Assembly: GCA_028565635.1 (NCBI GenBank)
Contig: JAOXYB010032320.1
Coordinates: forward strand, 1-14,448
Direction: 5' to 3'
DNA: 14,448 nucleotides
Origin: Phoronis ovalis
Taxonomy: Eukaryota > Phoronida > Phoronidae
A program made the position numbers and the translations under genes. The notes under the pieces are model-generated. The model was not told the origin of the DNA and searched no databases. It was given only the letters and a program-made list of their open reading frames with translations. Positions 1 through 12,400 of the stretch are shown piece by piece (the first letter of the stretch is position 1; each line of letters opens with the position of its first letter).

Positions 1-2
1 CC

Positions 3-60
3 AAATTTCGTACACCCCCCAAAATTAAAAAAAATAATTATTTTAATTTTGTACGAATTT
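3..60. repeat. Imperfect inverted repeat (hairpin) at left edge
   Basis: AAAATTAAAA (21-30) pairs with TTTTAATTTT (41-50). Outside it CGTAC (9-13) pairs with GTACG (51-55), and AT-rich arms continue. An ACCCCCC bulge (14-20) sits on one side only. It may be the end of a small palindromic element cut by the window edge, or an AT-rich intronic hairpin. Lies in the intron downstream of exon 21. Confidence 0.55.
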
Positions 61-250
61 GAGAAGAATTACCGTAATTAAGCTTTCCAAAACTGTAAGG
101 AAAAAATTAATTCACTTTTTTATAGATACACATAGTATCAGCTAGAACACAGTTTTTCACAAAAGAAATCAGAAAATAAGTTGCTTTCAGTTGCTACTGT
201 CCAGCATGCCTGAGATAATAAAATTGAGGATGTCCCAACAATCGATATAC

Positions 251-409
251 CTTCATAATGCAGACTGCCTCCATAACCAACTTGACACCACCTGGTGGAT
301 TACTCATACTCTTTACTATAGTGATATCATTTTGTTTCAAGGTATTCAATGCACTTATGGAAGCATTCAGAGCTGGCATTGCTTCTGCTAGTTTGCCTTC
401 GCATTCATT
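251..409 (-). CDS. DNAH3: Dynein exon 21: distal CC1 and start of the microtubule-binding domain
   Basis: The exon holds 53 codons, phase 0 at both ends. It reads [40 protein letters not shown] and [13 protein letters not shown]. ECExxLAEAxPAL is late CC1, and the [15 protein letters not shown] stretch is the first helix of the microtubule-binding domain. The donor AAG/GTATAT matches the usual exon end here; the next exon lies beyond the left edge. Acceptor GTGTTTAAG. Confidence 0.96.
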
Positions 410-3400
410 CTTAAACACAGAATATGTCCATTTTACATACTGTACAATGCTTACAACCTCAAATAACAAATACAACCATTTATTGGACAGGTTAAAATAA
501 AAGCAATCAAACCAATACCTGGGGAAAATGCAATAAAACATCTTACACTGTTTGCATGGAGTTGAAGTTACAACTTTTAGTACCCAAATAAATCCAAATT
601 GACACTGTTTTTCTGTTGGCATTAACTTGGGCTTTAATCTAAGACACACCTTGATACTTTGTGATTCCATTGCTGCCTTGTTAGCCACAGCTTCGTCTGC
701 TTCTACCACTTGCTTCACAGCTTCCACTTCAATGGTTTCTTTCTCGATAACTTTGATCAGCTCAGCTGTCTCTTTACTTGTCTGTATTAACATTGGTTGA
801 AGTTCTTGTAGCTCAACTTTCATTACTGAGATCTGTAAGTTAAGCAGATCATTTTCAACAACAATACACAGAAACTTTCTAACCAGTAAGCGAATTTTTT
901 TTTTGCAGCATAACATATAACAATTTGTACTTTAATAACCATAGTGTCCCACCAGTACATAAGAGGGTACCATATCTTACAAAACGAAATAATAACAGAC
1001 TACTGTTTTCTCTGCTAGACGTAACTACATTTACAGCAGGACAAAGAACTTACTGCTGCTATAGCAAAGCAAATCAAATGCCAGCATGATTGTACATGAC
1101 TTATGTATATACTTTCTTGCAATAATAGACATTTTGTGAATGAGTTGTGATACCTACTGCCACCTAGTAGTAAAACTCTGAAAGTCCCTTATTGTACAAC
1201 TGGGCTATAATGTGAGTCAACTGAGCTATAATGTGAGTCAACTGGGCTATAATGTGAGTCAAATTTCTGGTAAAATATCAAGTTTTTACTGGCACATGCA
1301 AACTCACCTGTGATTCAGAAAATTCCAGTTTTTCTAAACCAATGACATATCTGTCTTTGAGTGTAAGCAATTCTAATCGTTTCATATCTAGCAGATTTTT
1401 AAATGTTTTAATCAGTTCTAGGTATGACGTAGGTGTGACATAGTTTACACGTCTCATGGTTTCATAATACCTGTAATATGTATAGTTATTGCATTACAGT
1501 ATAATCTTATCAACTTTAATAACATTGTCTCAATCCATAGTTAAAGGAACCCAGTTTTACTTTTGCAAAATTAGTACAGGACATGACATAATTATAGGTT
1601 ATTGTTAATACTTACAGTTTAACATAAAAACAGCATAAAGTATCTAACGTTAAGTTCATACAAATATAATATGTATATAATAATCCTAACCTTTCAGACA
1701 GTGCACGAACACTCTGATGAAAGTGTTTGCACATGACAACAGATTCCTCCCTGACCAGATCAGACATCTCAATATCATCTAGGAATTTATGAGCCACCAA
1801 CTCTAACGCATCTTCTGGCCATGCCTACAACATAACAATATTATTATTAATAGAACAAAATTATCAATCAGTAACAATGACTATAATGACACATCTTGCC
1901 AATGACATTTTTCCAGCAATAGTAGCTGCCTTGAGTGTGTGTGTGTGTGTGTGTACTTCAGGCAGACTGAATGTTTTTTTCAGTTTAAAATAAAAAAATT
2001 ATTTAAGATTAACATATTGTGTCCATTCCATAACTATTTCTGATAAACCTCTTTATTTGATTAAATGACCACATAACATTTCATTGTAATAATGTCATCC
2101 TATTTCAATTAAATAATTTAAAACAATCAGGTGGAGACACATACCTTAAACCAATCAATAGTACAACAGTTAATTAGTGATGGAAACATTCGGAGTCTGT
2201 TCCTGAATGCATCACCTATAGGACTGAAAGCTAACACAACATGGAGGTTACGACGAACTCTTTCAATGAACTTATTATACATGTTGAGCGGAGTCACTTC
2301 AACTTGAGCATTCTCTAACTGTGCAATTGTCTGCATCTGAAACCAAATAATTTTGTCATAAATTTGAATATTATTAATAAATTTGAACAGCTTTGTGGAG
2401 CTAGTACATTTAATGATGCTCATACCTGCAGTTTATCAGAAATGTTCATGTATACTTGCACAGCACTATATGCATCTGTCAGTGTACATTTGTGTGAAAT
2501 TGTGCTCAAGTTGTCAACATCACATAATATTAAGTGATTCTTAAAAGAGGAACCAATACACTAATTTTAAAGTGTTGCAATGTTATTATACATGTAAACT
2601 TTACCTTCTCAATAATTTCTAATCTTTCTTCATTCTCATACAGATTAGGAATATCGCCAGTATTCAAAATCATGTTGACGTCCTCAAGAAAAGATTCATC
2701 CTAAACAAAAAAGAAGAAATGAAAGTGTGTAATAAATTGAAGAAAATGAAGAGCTCACTGGTTATCTGTACTTGTACTTGGAAAATAGTGTGCTGTAGTA
2801 ACAGAATACTGTTTCTTATCTTCCTTCTACGTGTAAACAAAGGACATCTCAAAATACAAAAACTCTAACATGTTGACTGGGTAAAAATTAAGATGAACAC
2901 CTTCTTTAGCCCCAGTGACTTTTAAAATTTCCTGAATCAGCTCATCAGTGTTAATACATTACGTAGACTTCACAAGTGAATAATAATATCCAGCTCATTC
3001 GTACCTTAATTTGATGATCTCCAAACAAGAACACAGTTGATACACCTTCCTGTCCAGCACGTCGCATCATGCCTTTGATATCCTCCCTCCATTCATTCAC
3101 ACCGTAGTTCTTAGCTATTTCAATTTGAAAGAGTTCAAAATCTGCCATGAAGCCAGCTAAACGAGTCACACTCTGTCGGCCACTGCCACCAATACCTATA
3201 AATTGTATAAATTAGAGTTGATTCGTGTTACTCATATCTCACACTGCATCGTTTTGAAATTAAAGACAATTCTTATAAAGGTGAGGCAAAATGTGGTATT
3301 CTTCTAATATATTAATTATAGAATCAAAGTCTGTCAGTAGAGCTGTAAGCATGTCAGATACAGGATTCCCTTGGTCCAGCTGCTGTTCTCTGGCTGACTG

Positions 3401-6400
3401 TTATGAAAGTTAATCTGTGCTGGAAGCATTAGACTAACTGAGGTAAGAAATTTGTCTTAAATGTTACTAAAGGATTTGAATTGACTAACACTGCAATGAT
3501 ATTGCAAAGAATAATCGAGACTTACCAACACACAGGCAGTGTCCATTGGGTTGTTTGAGAACTCGTGCTATCCTCGAAACGTGTTCAATCGCAAATCTAA
3601 ACAACACTAAATCCATAGGAGCTTTAGACATCAAGTTATACTCTTCCAAGTATCTCTCCATTTGCTGTAAAATAAGTAACTGATATTGAACATATACAAT
3701 GTATATATTAATTGCAATTAATATATAATATGTATAACTAACTAAGATTCTTTACAACAGTGAGCTGTTGTCAGTTATGTCAGTGATCCAAAGATTTATG
3801 GACCATTTCAAGGTACATATTAATTTTGTAAATGTATTAAGCAACTTAATTATAACAGATGCAACTTTCTCAAAATTTTAACGCAAGTCACACTGTTACG
3901 ATACCATGTAAATAATTATTTTGTACATATGAGTGGAACAGTGCATTTTCTTTGTTAATAAAATTTCTATCGCAGGGCTAGGTATAAATATATTAACTTA
4001 GCTAATTATTATAGGCATACCCAGCCAGAAGAGCAAGCAACCTAGTCATATATTTTGTTAGTTGCAAAGAACATTGATATTTATCTGGTTAACAAGCAAC
4101 TTTATTCGGTCTGTCTATACAATAACTTATACGTATGCTGGGTGTCATTATTCTAGACAGTATCTCCAGGTGAGAAAAAAACAGTATTTGCTTGCAGGAG
4201 TCTCCCCCTATGAGTCCGTAGTCAATGCCATGATGAGCAGCCATTTAACAGAATAATTTTTTCTCCTGCTTGCCAGAATAATTGTCAGGATATTGGTGGT
4301 TATTTTGTTACTTGGACTCCTTCTGTGGGAGGAGAAATTAATTGGATAAGAATTAAGAGCTATTTGAGACATGAAATTGGCAAATATTTGAGAACTATAT
4401 TTTGGAGCACTCTGAAACATAAATAGGTCAAAAGGGCACCTATGTGTGGGATTTCTGCTGTGGTCGAACAATTTGGTGCATTAAAAATTGCATTAAAAGC
4501 TATGGATGTAATACTAGTTTCGTCTAAGGTATAGTCACATATTGTTCCTGTGTAATTTTGCAAGATAGCGAACTAGGAGTGTAATTGATCTTACAATGTG
4601 GTTAATCTTACAAGAATGTGCTATGTTTAATTAAAAATTCTTATATTATGTTAAATTGTTATGAGATACTGAAATTACTTTTGTCAGTTGATAAATGTTA
4701 CTAGTTAGTATGGTAAAAGAGTGTCTTTTTCCAGAACCGTTTTTTTTTGCGTTCACTGCGCTCAAATGCTGATAGCATTGGCCAAGCTATGTTGGTGTTG
4801 TAATGACGGTGTTTAGAAACTGAAAAAGATGGTAGACCGTGAAGCAGAGTTTTGTCATCCTAATTGGAGTTGTGGTGCAGTCAAGTATATATTATGTTCA
4901 TGTTTCTTATGTTTTTGTTAGCACATAATTATATTTTTTATTATATACGAAATTTCTAGCAATTCCTGTTATCGAAATTCCCAAATCACCTACACCAACC
5001 GGTCACACAAACAAAAACGGTTGGATCATTTAAATTTTATCCATTTGTTGTGTTTATAAATTTACAACACTATACAAACATAAAAATCTATAACACAATA
5101 ACAGTACAAAGTCCTGTCTTACCTCCCTGAGAGCATCCAAGTCAGTAACTTCATCATAGAGTTTCTCGTCTTCCTTTGTTGACATGTAATCTCCAAACAT
5201 CAGACTTCTTATGTCATCATCACACACCTGTTTACCAGGAGTACTTAGATGACCAAACAGATTGTTTACTTTTTCTTTAAAATGTACCTCCACAACATTC
5301 TGAAATAAACCAGTCGCTTAAAAAATCATTTTTGTCCTGAAAGCAAGTTGGTTTAATATACCTAGGTTACATAGGTTTCTACATAAAAGTCAGCACTCAA
5401 ATACAAATTTAGTGTCTTGGACATATGTAAGACCTTATGATTAATCAATAGAGTATATGTCATTATGACTTACTATACTTTTTTCTATCATAAACATGCT
5501 TAGCAATTCTTATTGCATTTCAGCAATTAGATATTGATGATGAAAAGAAAGGAAGTCTCAGGAAAAGTGTTTTACAGTTCTGAATAATTGCATTACCTTA
5601 ACCATTTTGAAGAAAGCTTCTCTATCCGCCTCATCAACCAGACGATCATAGAAGACTCTGTACACTTCATGAACCCAGAGACGGATAATTTTATGAGCCC
5701 CATCAGGGCCATCTGGACAAACTTTAGGGTTCAACAGTAATACACCCTGAGAAAGAGAGGGTATTATTTCACGTCAAATATAATTCAAGTGAATAACCCA
5801 TTTTTAGAATATTCTAATAATAAGCCTTATTGATAAAGACCTCATGACAACAAAAAAAAACGTTTCCCATTTTGCTAGTTGCCTACATTACTTACTACTG
5901 TAATAACTATTTCTAAGTAAAAGTTACACCTACAATACAACCTTCAACTTGTAAGCTAGTTAAGATTGGCCTATATAATATATACCTGAATGACTCGAGA
6001 AAAATCACGAAGGTTGAATAAGTAATGTGATTTTGATGGTGTTGGGAGAAAGTCTGATATAGCAGTTTGATATATCTCCATCGTGGCACTGATAACAATC
6101 TAAAAAACAAAAAAATTGTTACTGTTTTAGTTGAACAGGTTCTAACATTAAATGTATAATACATAGATTGTCCATTCCTACCATCGTTACATATTTTTGG
6201 AGTAGGCATTACTCCCATAATAACATTTTTGCAGTAATTTACATTTAATGTAAACATTGTCTCACCCTGGAAAACCTTCTGAGACCCGTATCAAATCCTC
6301 TGTCAAAATGCCAGTCTGTGATTTGTGCAAATATGTTCTTCATTGTTTCTTCATCAAAGGAGTCCATACAGATAACATTAAAGTGACGTATAAATCGAGC

Positions 6401-9400
6401 CGTTACTTCATTACGACCACCACCAGGAGGCCCCATAGCAGACACCATGATGATGTCGACCAGGTTAAGAACACTTGTGTCTCTTCTGCAAGAAAATAAA
6501 AAAGTATATGTACCTATTATATAATTCACATTATTAAGATCATTTGTCATAAATACCCAACAGGTAAAAGCCAACATTTTATAGACTAATTCCAAAAGCC
6601 AACAGCCAAAAGCTTGCATCCAGCATTCAAGAACTAATAACCAGAGAGCCAAACACCAGCATCTCATCTGTCAATAATCAACAGCCAACAATCACCAATT
6701 GGTAATTGTGAAACAGTACCAAAATTCAATAGTCAAATTCTCACCTATCAAACCAGTATCTATGATCAATCCACTGTCTTAGAATCTCTATGGGAGGTTG
6801 AGCACCATATTTTTCTTTGGCAGGCATATTTAAATCATCAACAAAAACGCATATTTTCTTGCCAGGTGGTGGACCATACACACCTTTTCTACGTCTGAAA
6901 TAATGAAAAATAAGAATTTTATGCACACGAGTATATTATCTCAGCATACAGTAATGCTTGTACTCTCGATAAAGCTTTTTGTGAGCGGTGAGATTTAAAG
7001 TCTTCTAACTCTGTATTGAAAAAGGAATTGTTCTATACCTGTCTAATTTAGCAAAGATAACATCTTGTGTTTGGTTGGCTGATGTTTGTGCAGAAAAGCT
7101 GAGGTTGTTTGGTATATATTTATCTCTCGGCATCTCCAGAAGGAAGTTATTTGTGATGGCTGACTTTCCAGTACCAGTTGGTCCCACAAATAGTAATGGT
7201 TTGTCTTGATAGATAAATTTCTTCAAGAAATAACGCTGACGTTCTGTCTCTGCTGTGTTGATAATTAACTCATTTATCTGTGGAAATAATATAATATAAT
7301 ATAACCAGATCTAACTCATACTATCACTAGTGAATTAGTAAATTGTACGTTTCCTAATAGTTTTTTCTTGAGTCAATTCATGTAATGTTTCATGAACAGC
7401 TTGCGCAAAATGGATTTAAAAAAAGAATTACCTCATTTACTGAATATGTATCATATCACCAAGACTTTACACAAAATGCTACAGTTTTGACATTTGACTT
7501 GTAAAATAATATATTTTTACGCTTCCAACATTCAAATATTTACTAATTATACACCGAAGAAAATCAAAAACCAGAATAATGTAAATGTTTGCAGTGATTA
7601 AATGATAGTATACGATGTTCTTGCTATCTAACAGATACCTTCACCTAATATATAAAACAGTGAAACAAGTAGGAAAGTTAACATGCAAGGTCAGTCTACT
7701 GTTTTTATAATTTCGAATTATGCAGCATACAATATTGTTGAACTGGGAGATAACAGAAAGCTGGCAATTACCCTGATATATAACCACATTAGCATATGGC
7801 TACTCTATAGTACCCTAGAGGCTTAGGTGTATATGTATACTGCTAACTATGAAGTACAGCAATAGCAAGCAGTTTTCCTTTTCACAGCCCATACCTTATG
7901 GTGTCAAAGAGAAAAGGACTCCAAAAAACTTTTAACATGCTCACTCATACACAAACAGTTTAGTTGAAATTGTCAAAATAAATTATTAAGATAAGCTATT
8001 TAAATTAGTTATCAAAATAATTTTAAGTAATAAACATTTTTTTTTCTAGTTTGACACCCAGCAGTTAAATTGAATTACTATGGAATAATATATGTTAAGG
8101 AATATTGCATGCAAATTTGACATGTCATAGATTACAGAGTAAGATTTATCCATCATTTGCATAGGACTACTATACCATAAAAGCAGGATATTTATCACGG
8201 AGAATCTACACTAAAGAGTCTTACCATCTGACGTAAATTATGATCTCGCTGTTAGTAAAATTAAATAAATTATATTTATTCACAGTCAACATTAAAAGAA
8301 TAGTTTAGACATACATCTTTAATTTATGAAAAGCACATTTTGCTGCAAAAATTACAGTTGCCAAATAAAGCTCAGATAACAGTAGCAGTTGCAAAGCAAG
8401 CTTTCTTAACATTAATTTACAGTTCAAAGCAGATGCAGCAAAAAGTTGTTCATACACAAGACATACATAACTATATAATTAGGATAAATGATCTGCAAGG
8501 TGTATCTAAATTTCATAATCATGTGCACCTGGATAGCAGAAAATTGTCACAGACACAGATAAAAAATTAACAGGGACTACAGACAATTTCTTAGATGACA
8601 TGTAGTTGTTTAATAGCATTGCAAAACTCAAAGTTATCCTTCAAATAAAATATGAGGTATGACAATTATGTGAAACACATCCCATACAAAGAAAATATTT
8701 ACCGTACTATCTCCATCAGATCTTACATTCCAATCCCAGTGAGACATATATTTATACTGAGAGGGTTAAAGTGAAAAAACATGGAAAGCAACAAGCAGCA
8801 GGCAATAAATAGAGAAAACCAGCAGGTATTTTAATAATAAATCTATTTAAAATAAAAAAACAAAGCAGAATACATTACACAGAACATTTTTAACATTCTT
8901 AAATTTTCTCAAAAAGTTTAATGCGTTGTTTAACTTAATTTTCTAATCATCTCCAAATACAATTATCAATAAAAGTGCGCTAACTTTTGACGATTGTTTT
9001 CACTGAAAAACAGGGTAACCATGCCAAGAACAAACTGGGTCACCAAACTTCTGCATCACAAAATTCCTTTGGAAGCAAGGAGTCTCATTTCTAAGCCAGG
9101 AGATTAAGGTCACAGATTCCCGAAATTGTTCATGTACCATGGCAAACATAGAGATCAATGCACTTGATTTGGTCGAGTACTCATTCAAAGAACTTAGATT
9201 TAAAACTGTGATGAGGAAATGTGGTGACCTCATAAATTCATTTTTTGTAGCAATGTTAGCAAGTAGTGCACACAACCCAACTGGATTGTTTCTGTCTGTC
9301 TGTCTTTTATTAGATGCAATATGATCCTTCTTTTTAACTCTTTCCTTTACTTATGAAAATGTCAACTAAATACTACATAATTGTTATAAAAATGAAAAAT

Positions 9401-12400
9401 ATAGTTAAATTCCTTTACACAGATATTAGTGGATTATCAAAAGTTTCAATAAAATTAAAATACCTTACCTTTATATACTGTAAAATAAACACACAAAGTA
9501 AAAATTAAAAAATCACACAAAAATTATGAAAAACGTGTTAATTTAAGCAAAATAAGGAAGCAGTGACAGCGGTAAAACAAAATTAAATTAAATGCTGCAA
9601 TAAAAATTATGTGGCAAGGCAGTACAACGCTTTGAAATGAATTCTTAAAGTTATAAAGAAAAAAGTGTGAATCAAGCAGAAACACAATAAAAAATTTGCA
9701 TATTTTTGAAAATATACTTCAAAATTAGTAATTATGGTGCTTTCAGCAAATAAATATTGTTATTCTTCCATAAATCAACAAAAACTGCAAAAAAAGTGTT
9801 ATGCTAAACGCACCTTTGCATTTTCATGTATGCTGATTGGTTGAATAAGATTTGTCCATGCATTCCAGGAGCCATATTGTTTATGAATATACACATGATC
9901 GTAGATTGTTCCTTTCTTTGGAAGCTTCAAATTTCCCGGAAGCTTCAACTCTTTTGGTCTGGTAACAAATATTTAAACATTTTGATACATAGTGTCAGAA
10001 TCAAGATTCAATTGTTACATATTTTCAATGACAACTCACAGACCTTTTCCATAGAAAAGTAATTCTTATGTCATTAAGTGTGAAGACAAGCTGTCAGGTC
10101 AATAAATACACTATTATCAAATACTTGCGAAATTAAAGCTTTCCGAAACACTTGTTGTAACCAAATAGCTTGGGCTTTCAAGTCACTTGGCAACCAAGAA
10201 ATGGGTTTAAATGTGCCAGTTTGTCAAAGATTAAACTGGGTTTTGCATTTCATGAACAAATAGTTATGTGACACATCTTTATGTTTTGAAAAAAACTTGT
10301 TAATCCACTTTCCTATCATGTTACTACTTTATAAGACCACTAGTAACAAGACAAAGCAACAGAAACACTCACTTAGGATACTTGGCTTTTTCACCCTCCA
10401 TGTCACATAAACTACGGAAAAATTCATCGAACTTCACTCGCGATGGCCCATCACACGTGGCACCGATAGACCAGATAACAGCAAATAGGAAATGAGCAGT
10501 GATCATATTACTTCTTTCTTCGATAATTTTCTGATCTGATAATGATACTTTCTTCGGTTGCTGTTCGCCTTCTTCTTCCTCCTCATCTTCAAAGTCATCA
10601 TCTTCCTCTTCAGAACCAAGCTCCCTATGAATAACAGAAACATTTATTAATTAGCACATGCTGTTAAACTTACACTTACTCTTTTAATACTAAATTACAC
10701 ATTACCTGTTTCAGAGCTCTTATTTTCTATCCATTTAATGAAGCAACACATTTTTTTTAATTACAATAATGCCCATGGTTTATATTTAATTTATAACTAA
10801 ACAAAATGAAATTCCAAATTAAAATTAAAATCAAAAATGATATAAAACACAATGATTATCTATACCAGAGTCCCTAATACTGTTTAAAGCTGTGAGTACT
10901 CAAGGAATTTTTAAAATTGCAATTCTGTATCATTTTTTATTGTAGAAGCCATTGAAATAGTGCAATCACACCGAATAACACAGTGCACTAACTAGGTTCA
11001 GTTCATTGAAGCAAATATGTGCAATGAGAATAAAAGTAAGCCATAGTACAAACAGAGAAGAGTCTATGAGTTTAGTAATTTTACAGTAAGAAAAGAGTAG
11101 GGAGAAAATTGTCTTGTTTAGAAAGGTTACTCACTTCACTCCGTAAGTACTGTTAAAAATAATATTAAATAAAATGCATAAAAACATACATTATACAATG
11201 TTAGACAAGCATACACATGTGCAGTACTTAAAAATTAAACCAATACAAAATTAAGAATTAAATCAAAGCATAAATAACCACATGTTGATTACATGGGAAC
11301 ATTAGAAGCCTAAACAAAACACACTGAATTGGAATCCCCTAGTGGCATTGGACAATGATTGCAAGAAGCTAAGAATTTCTCCTGACTTTTATATCCATTT
11401 ATACACAAATCTCAAAAGTATACAAAACTTACGCTTTAAATTTATTATCAAATATATTATTACTTTTTCAATTTTTCATATCAAGCAGGATGTATAGATT
11501 AAGAAATTAAATATGGCATTCTGTAGAACCATACCATACCTGACTTCCTGCATTAAGCAGCCATAGAGTTTGAGAAATGACATAGTCAGATGCATCTGTG
11601 AACATTTCAAAAAATGTTTGCAGTACTTATTCACATAATTCAAACAAGGTGGCAGTAACCAATTAAATAACATCTGAAATGAACATAAAATGTAACGGAA
11701 AAATATTGTCATTTTTAGAAAATATATAAACTGAAATAAAATCACAAATTGGAGACATCATAACAAAATTATAAGTTGTACCAACATTATCTATATATGG
11801 TGGTTTCAAAGAAAATGTAATTTTAACTTGCGGCACACACTTTCCAGCCTAATTTTTTCTTTGTCAAATAAAATCCTAAAAGGGATATTATTTCCGATTA
11901 CTAAGGTATTCATTTGAATAACAAACCTTGATAATTTCCCTCTGCTCTGTTGTAATTACATCGGGAACTTGCTTATCTAACCAAGACTGAACCAATGGTT
12001 CCCATCCAAGCAAAAATGGCTCCATGTAAATCATACCACATCTACTAACAGTGGCAGGAGAAGCTTGTTCTAAGTCTTGAGGCTCAAATATCATATTCTG
12101 TTTGTTGGTCATTTGAATAATCTCGCCACTCATTAAACACAACTGAAATTCACGAAATCCCAGTAAATAGGTATAACATGATAACATCAAACTTAAGTTA
12201 AAATGCTAATTATAGATAACATTCCAGTGAATATTTACTGAAACATGAACCTTTCAATCGATGCAATTCCTTTCTTTTTTGAACTTGAGGACTGCTCAAG
12301 AAAAAATGGGGAAAGGGAAAGGTGGTTTTTAATCTTTTATTTACCATAGGTACAGTCAGCGATATAATTTTAATCTGTGTGTGGTAGAATTTTAATCTGT

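Larger units (their letters stand above)
7278..9813 (-). other. Intron 7 (2,536 nt), largest intron
   Basis: The intron separates HENAK (exon 7) from INELII (exon 8). These align end to end in the family, so no constitutive exon is required here. It nevertheless contains three small in-frame exon candidates (8225-8248, 8703-8756, 9469-9477) and a G+C-richer patch at about 9000-9300. The rest is AT-rich and featureless; a plus-strand open frame at 8340-8570 matches nothing I know. Confidence 0.82.

Noticed and set aside
2895-2945. Open minus-strand piece reading [17 protein letters not shown] in intron 15
   Set aside because: No acceptor/donor pair gives a length compatible with phase 0, and HQIK-DESFLED is contiguous in the family.
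4208-4563. Overlapping minus-strand open frames and a plus-strand open stretch in intron 13
   Set aside because: No recognisable protein, no splice or start context, and length expected by chance.
4612-4620. 9-nt segment between CATAG and GTAAGA in intron 13
   Set aside because: It would insert into the [13 protein letters not shown] helix, which is not a variable loop; serves as an example of the chance level of microexon patterns.
6257-6499. 80-codon plus-strand open frame
   Set aside because: It is the antisense shadow of dynein exon 10.
7639-7644. 6-nt phase-0 segment GTGAAG between AG and GTATCT in intron 7
   Set aside because: Too short to distinguish from chance; the acceptor tract is ordinary AT-rich sequence.
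8340-8570. 76-codon plus-strand open frame in intron 7
   Set aside because: Not recognisable, on the opposite strand to the host gene, composition like the surrounding intron.
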